A stretch of 64,000 nucleotides of DNA from Bacillota bacterium (lineage in GTDB: Bacteria > Bacillota > Clostridia > Oscillospirales > Acutalibacteraceae): contig JAEZCC010000026.1 of NCBI GenBank assembly GCA_023412715.1, forward strand, positions 1 to 64,000. The letters are read 5' to 3'. Position 1 is the first letter of the stretch. Each line of letters begins with the position of its first letter. A model generated the notes under the pieces. The model had not been told where the DNA came from, made no database searches, and saw only the letters and a program-made list of their open reading frames with translations. A program made the position numbers and the translations under genes. Positions 60,335 through 64,000 of the stretch are shown here, in pieces.

Positions 60335-61609
60335 TTATTTCAGGGCACCCTGCACGGCAGTTACCGTTGCGTCGATATCCTGACCGCCGGACAGGTACTT
60401 GTGGATGTTGAGCTGAATGGTGTCGCTCGTCTTTGAGTATGTTGCGGAAACCGGCCTTGCGATTGTGTTCTGCATGGCCTTCTGGAACCCCGGCATGGAG
60501 AGCAGCGGATTCGCGGCCACGACGGAAGCGTCGGTGATAAGGGAGTTGTACCCGGGCAGATAAGCGCCCTTTGTGGACATGATCTTCTGCCCGTCGGGCC
60601 CGGCCAGGAATTTCACGAATTCCCACGCGCCGTCCTGACTCTTCGAGTTCGCGTTGATGCCGAGCAGCCAGCCGCCCACGCATCCGCCGTTCGGCAGAGG
60701 CGCAATGCCGACCTGGTCCGTCTTGATCTTCACGTTGCCGGCTTTCACCAGCCCGTACTGATAGGGCCAGTTGCGCGAGAAGACGGACATGCCGTTCTTG
60801 AAGCTCGCGTCGGTCGAGCCCTCGTTGTAGTTCAGAACGTCCGCGGGCACCAGCTTCGAGGAGGTGAACTTCTTCATCTCGGTCAGCCCGGCCTTAATGT
60901 CCTTGAAGTTCGCCGTGAACTCGTTCGCGTTGCAGGTCAGGCCCTCATACTGCTTGGCCTGGAAGGCGAAGCCGTCCGTCGCGCCCTTCTTGCCCTTGTA
61001 TTTCTGGGCCATCTGGTACAGGTCGTCGTAGGTGTAGCTGCCGCCCACGAGCTTTGCCCCGTCGTCCTTCGAGACGATGTCGGAACGGTAGTACAGCAGC
61101 GCCACGTCCGGAAAGAACGGCAGCGTGTACTGTTTGCCCTGGTAGCTGCCGGAGCTCATCGAGCCTTTGTTGAAGTCCGATTTTTTGTAGCCCGCGGCCG
61201 CCATCTGCTCGTCGAGCGGATTGAGGTAGCCGGCCGCCGCGAACTCGCCGGCCCAGACCACGTCGAGCGACATGACGTCGTAGTCGGACGACCCGGAGGA
61301 AAGGGAAGTCAGCAGCTGGTCGTGCATCTGCGAAGAGTCGTTGGTGAACTGCTGCCATTCCACCTTGTACTTGCTCTGCGACGCGTTGAACGCGTCCACC
61401 ACGGCCTGCGTGGCGGGCGTGGAGTCGGCCTGCGCGCCGAACTTCAGCGTGACGGGGCCGCTTGCCTCGGAAGACGCCGCGGAGCTTGCCGGCGCCGCCG
61501 ACGCCTCGGACTGCGCCGCCGCCGAAGAGGCTCCGGAGCTTTGCCCGGAACAGGCGGTCAGGCCGGCTATCATGGATATCGCAAGGAACGCCGATATGAA
61601 TTTTTTCAT
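60335..61609 (-). CDS. ABC alpha-glucoside importer, solute-binding lipoprotein
   Basis: A 424-residue binding lipoprotein with lipobox LTAC (Cys about residue 20), Ser/Ala tether and family-1 fold (KFGAQADSTPATQAVVDAF, GGCVGGWLLGINANSK). The start at 61609 is preceded by GGGGGA. First gene of the minus-strand operon that ends with PgmB; the ligand is probably an alpha-glucoside disaccharide. Confidence 0.93.
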   Translation of the reverse strand: MKKFISAFLAISMIAGLTACSGQSSGASSAAAQSEASAAPASSAASSEASGPVTLKFGAQADSTPATQAVVDAFNASQSKYKVEWQQFTNDSSQMHDQLLTSLSSGSSDYDVMSLDVVWAGEFAAAGYLNPLDEQMAAAGYKKSDFNKGSMSSGSYQGKQYTLPFFPDVALLYYRSDIVSKDDGAKLVGGSYTYDDLYQMAQKYKGKKGATDGFAFQAKQYEGLTCNANEFTANFKDIKAGLTEMKKFTSSKLVPADVLNYNEGSTDASFKNGMSVFSRNWPYQYGLVKAGNVKIKTDQVGIAPLPNGGCVGGWLLGINANSKSQDGAWEFVKFLAGPDGQKIMSTKGAYLPGYNSLITDASVVAANPLLSMPGFQKAMQNTIARPVSATYSKTSDTIQLNIHKYLSGGQDIDATVTAVQGALK

Positions 61610-61680
61610 CAAAACAATCCCCCTTTTCTTTGTGTCAGCCTTCTTCAGGAACAACGCTATTGTAAATCAATTTTTCCGGC

Positions 61681-61709
61681 TTGTATTTCAAAATATTAAG
61701 ATTTATTAT
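61681..61709 (+). promoter_or_regulatory. promoter of the 61767 AraC gene
   Basis: TTGTAT (61681-61686), a 17-base spacer and TATTAT (61704-61709), in an AT-rich divergent intergenic region. Confidence 0.55.
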
Positions 61710-61766
61710 ATAATTATAATAACGTAGAAAATAATATATAAAAATGAAAAGGACTGGCTGGCGTTT

Positions 61767-62966
61767 ATGTTTCAATTTGATTTTTCCGAGCAGGTCAATC
61801 TTTTCCACTACACAACCCAGCTGCCCGTCTCCGTGCTGAAAAACGGGTCGCTGCAGCAGTCGCTCCCGCAGAAAATCGGAACGGCGGAAGAGCAGGTCAC
61901 GGGCCGGGCGGGGTTCTGCCTGCCGCAGGGCCTCAGCCCGCAGGACCGGGGAAGGCCGCAGTTCCTTTCCAGCGAATACGGCGAGCGGTTCATCGTCTCC
62001 GTGGTGGACGACACGTTCCTCGTCGTGGCCGGCCCGTTCCTGACGGAGCCGATGCACAGCGGCGCGCTGGTGAACATCATCCAGAACCGGAAGATCCCCA
62101 TCAAGCTCAAGACCAGGCTCGAGACGTACTACCAGGGCCTCAGGGTCGTCAGCCCGCAGACCTACTACTACTGCGGCAAGCTGATGTCGATGCTTTTCAG
62201 CCCGCGCAATATGGGGGACTCTTCCCAGCCGCCGCCGATGGGGAACGAGGTCCGCTTCATTCAGGAATATTTTCAGAACACGTACAAAAACCGAGAAAAG
62301 ATGTTTACGCACCCGCCCTATTTTCTGGAAAAGCGGCTGATCGGCCAGATCAAAATCTGCGACGAGGAAGGGGCCGTCGCCACCCTGCGCGAAATCAACC
62401 TGCTCAGCCGGGCGGTGCTGGCGCGCGACCCGCTGCGTTCGCTCAAGGACTCCATCATCTGCTCCTGCACCTTTTTCACGCGCGCGGTCATCGACGCGGG
62501 CGTTTTCCCCGACACGGCCTTCACGTACAGCGACACGTTCATCCAGGAGATCGAGGCGATGGAAAACCTTGCCTCGGTCCGCGATTTCGAGCAGAAAATC
62601 GTCCGGCAGTTCATCGCGCTGGTGCGCGAGCACACCTCGGCCAATTACTCGCGCCCCGTGTTCGACGCCATGCAGTACATCAACAACAACCTGACGCAGG
62701 ACCTCAGCCTGGCGGAAATCGCCCGGCACGCCTTCGTGCACCCCAATTACCTGAGCAGCCTCTTTAAAAAGGAGACCGGAAGCTCTGTCACGGATTTCAT
62801 CGCGAGGCAGCGTATCGAAGAATCGGAGTATTTCGTCAAGTACACCGACTACGATTTTGCGGACATCGCCAGCTTTTACCATTTCTGCAGCCAGAGCTAT
62901 TATTGCACGCTTTTTAAAAAATACCGGTCGGTTTCGCCGAAGGACTGCCGCAGGGACGCGAAATGA
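61767..62966 (+). CDS. AraC family transcriptional regulator
   Basis: A 399-residue regulator. About 290 N-terminal residues form a sensing domain of uncertain type (FQFDFSEQVNLFHYTTQLPVS, VVDDTFLVVAGPF). The C-terminal AraC domain (about 295-390) shows SLAEIARHAFVHPNYLSSLF and YHFCSQSYYCTLFKKY. Its divergent position makes it the likely activator of the alpha-glucoside import/phosphorolysis operon. The ribosome site is weak (GGA about 14 bases upstream). Confidence 0.9.
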   Translation: MFQFDFSEQVNLFHYTTQLPVSVLKNGSLQQSLPQKIGTAEEQVTGRAGFCLPQGLSPQDRGRPQFLSSEYGERFIVSVVDDTFLVVAGPFLTEPMHSGALVNIIQNRKIPIKLKTRLETYYQGLRVVSPQTYYYCGKLMSMLFSPRNMGDSSQPPPMGNEVRFIQEYFQNTYKNREKMFTHPPYFLEKRLIGQIKICDEEGAVATLREINLLSRAVLARDPLRSLKDSIICSCTFFTRAVIDAGVFPDTAFTYSDTFIQEIEAMENLASVRDFEQKIVRQFIALVREHTSANYSRPVFDAMQYINNNLTQDLSLAEIARHAFVHPNYLSSLFKKETGSSVTDFIARQRIEESEYFVKYTDYDFADIASFYHFCSQSYYCTLFKKYRSVSPKDCRRDAK

Positions 62967-63024
62967 AAACGCGCGGCCCCGCCGGTTCCGGCGTGGACCG
63001 CGCGTCTGTTTCTTCTGCCTCGGG

Positions 63025-63240
63025 CTACTTGAGGTAATTCGCGGCGTACTCCGCGTTGATCTCGGAGATCTCCTTTTTGCCGTCTATGTACGGCTGGTAC
63101 ATCTTGACGGGGCTTACGGCGCCGTAGGCGTCGCACGAAGAGCAGTTTTCGCATTCGACCCCGCCGCACCGCAGGGAATCCCGCACGATTTTTTCGCGCT
63201 GCTCGCGCGTGGTGTTTTTGATGAGATATTCTTCCAGCAT
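63025..63240 (-). CDS. small Cys-containing protein of unknown function
   Basis: A 71-residue protein starting at an ATG with a strong AAGGAGG site. It contains CENCSSCDAYG, four residues short of a full zinc ribbon but enough for metal or Fe-S binding with a partner or as a dimer, and then YQPYIDGKKEISEIN. Similar short proteins recur in Clostridia, as far as I recall, without a known role. No signal peptide or membrane helix. Confidence 0.72.
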   Translation of the reverse strand: MLEEYLIKNTTREQREKIVRDSLRCGGVECENCSSCDAYGAVSPVKMYQPYIDGKKEISEINAEYAANYLK

Positions 63241-63346
63241 GAAAATCCTCCTTTTCAGGCTGCGGACCGGCCCCACGGGGCCGGTTGTGTCTGCCGGGCA
63301 AATATAGTATTATATATAGTATAGCAGGAAGAGGGGGAATGCTGCA

Positions 63347-63691
63347 ATGGAAAGCGGCAGAAAAAAGGAACTCGCGGCGGAATACCGGCAGCGCAAAAAG
63401 ACGGGCTGCGTTTTCTCGGTGACCAACCGGGCGAACGGCAAGGTCCTCGTGCTCTGCGACATGGACCTGAAGGGCAGCAGGAACCGTTTCGACTTCATGC
63501 GGCAGACGGGCAGCTGCTACCATATGCGTCTGCAGGAGGACTGGCGGCGGTTCGGCGCGGACAGCTTCGAATATGCCTTGCTGGACAGCCTGGAGCAGAA
63601 AGAAACCCAGACGCCGGCGGAATTCAAGGAAGAGCTGGAAACGCTGCGCGGCCTGCGCGAGCAGCAGGTCCCGGCCGAAAAGCGCTATTGA
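63347..63691 (+). CDS. GIY-YIG nuclease family protein
   Basis: A 114-residue protein with the small GIY-YIG fold found as a stand-alone gene in Firmicutes: the first strand GCVFSVTNRANGKVLV stands for the GIY/YIG strands, followed by LKGSRNRFDFM and LQEDWRRFGADSFEYALL. The canonical Tyr residues are replaced, so nuclease activity is doubtful. Function unknown. Own ribosome site (AGGAAGAGGGGG). Confidence 0.8.
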   Translation: MESGRKKELAAEYRQRKKTGCVFSVTNRANGKVLVLCDMDLKGSRNRFDFMRQTGSCYHMRLQEDWRRFGADSFEYALLDSLEQKETQTPAEFKEELETLRGLREQQVPAEKRY

Positions 63692-63833
63692 GCGCGGCTC
63701 CCCGCGCAGGGACCGCCGCCCGGGCGTTTTGCGGCACCGTCCGCCCTTTCGGCGTCTTCCGCCGGAATCCGTATGCAAAAGGGCAGAACAGGCAAGAATA
63801 TCCCTCGATACAGCAGTCGGAGGGAGCGGCACA

Positions 63834-64000
63834 ATGGAAAGATTTCAGCGGATCCCCGCGCATGTCGGCATTATCCCGGACGGGAACCGCCGGTGGGCGG
63901 TGCGGAACGGATACGAGAAGAAAGACGGCTACCGGTTCGGCATCGATCCGGGCTTCCGCCTGTACGAAATGATGCTCGGCCTCGGCATCCGCGAGGCCAC
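63834..64000 (+). CDS. cis-prenyltransferase (undecaprenyl diphosphate synthase family), 5' part
   Basis: The first 55 residues, running off the window. HVGIIPDGNRRWA matches the conserved first block of UppS-type cis-prenyltransferases (usually HVAIIMDGNGRWA), which lengthen isoprenoid diphosphates to make the lipid carrier for wall polymers. The Asp of the catalytic site is present; the Met-to-Pro and Gly-to-Arg changes suggest a paralogue rather than the housekeeping enzyme. The ATG follows GGAGGGAG. Confidence 0.8.
   Translation, partial: MERFQRIPAHVGIIPDGNRRWAVRNGYEKKDGYRFGIDPGFRLYEMMLGLGIREA

Noticed and set aside
63347..63691. homing endonuclease or mobile element from the GIY-YIG fold
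   Set aside because: Stand-alone short protein with altered Tyr residues, no intron, repeats or element boundaries.
1..64000. tRNA, rRNA or intact transposase genes
   Set aside because: None recognised on reading either strand.

Overview
The window looks like a chromosomal segment of a GC-rich, monoderm (Gram-positive) anaerobe of the Clostridia, most likely the Oscillospiraceae/Acutalibacteraceae neighbourhood. This rests on strong GGAGG ribosome sites, lipoprotein sugar-binding proteins, three sugar importers without their own ATPase, a class D sortase with an LPXTG adhesin, and c-di-GMP-I riboswitches. The genus is inference. I saw no rRNA, tRNA, CRISPR array or intact insertion sequence.

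Layout. 0-3.3 kb: ADP-ribosylglycohydrolase divergent from an AraC regulator, then an MBL-fold hydrolase. 3.4-15.3 kb: an RpiR-ROK pair divergent from a long catabolic operon (sugar importer, DUF4127 protein, NanE, three Gfo/Idh/MocA-type proteins, a TIM-barrel isomerase), probably for an amino-sugar-like compound. 15.3-18.8 kb: a scarred, more AT-rich stretch with a beheaded GH13 amylase joined to a DUF6076-like remnant, an orphan secreted protein, a PadR operon and a frameshifted secreted gene. 18.9-29.4 kb: a polyprenyl glycosylphosphotransferase divergent from a Gram-positive Pel exopolysaccharide operon: c-di-GMP-I riboswitch, PelA-like hydrolase, a PelD joined to a catalytically degenerate SDR domain, PelE, PelA deacetylase, PelF and PelG.

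29.4-39.4 kb: LacI regulator divergent from an operon with sugar importer, GH116, GH172, a ribokinase-family kinase and a KpsF/KdsD-type arabinose-5-phosphate isomerase. Together these suggest cytoplasmic breakdown of imported D-arabinofuranosides to ribulose 5-phosphate. 39.5-48 kb: TetR with a MacB-like ABC exporter whose permease carries 39-residue coiled-coil repeats, an MFS transporter, PadR-DUF2812 and a GNAT enzyme. 48-54.4 kb: 1400-residue LPKTG adhesin, divergent class D sortase, and a secreted CAP-domain protein behind a second c-di-GMP-I riboswitch with a clear terminator. 54.6-62.9 kb: a membrane protein, then an alpha-glucoside operon (binding protein, two permeases, GH65 phosphorylase, beta-phosphoglucomutase) divergent from an AraC regulator. 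63-64 kb: a small Cys-rich protein, a GIY-YIG protein and the start of a cis-prenyltransferase.

Two themes link the genes. First, c-di-GMP appears to control surface and matrix functions by RNA (two riboswitches) and possibly by protein (PelD-type receptor). Second, three sugar-import operons each carry their own regulator, intracellular enzymes and a stem-loop after the binding-protein gene, and must share an ATPase encoded elsewhere. The strongest leads are the putative D-arabinofuranoside operon and the riboswitch-controlled Pel operon with its SDR-PelD fusion.
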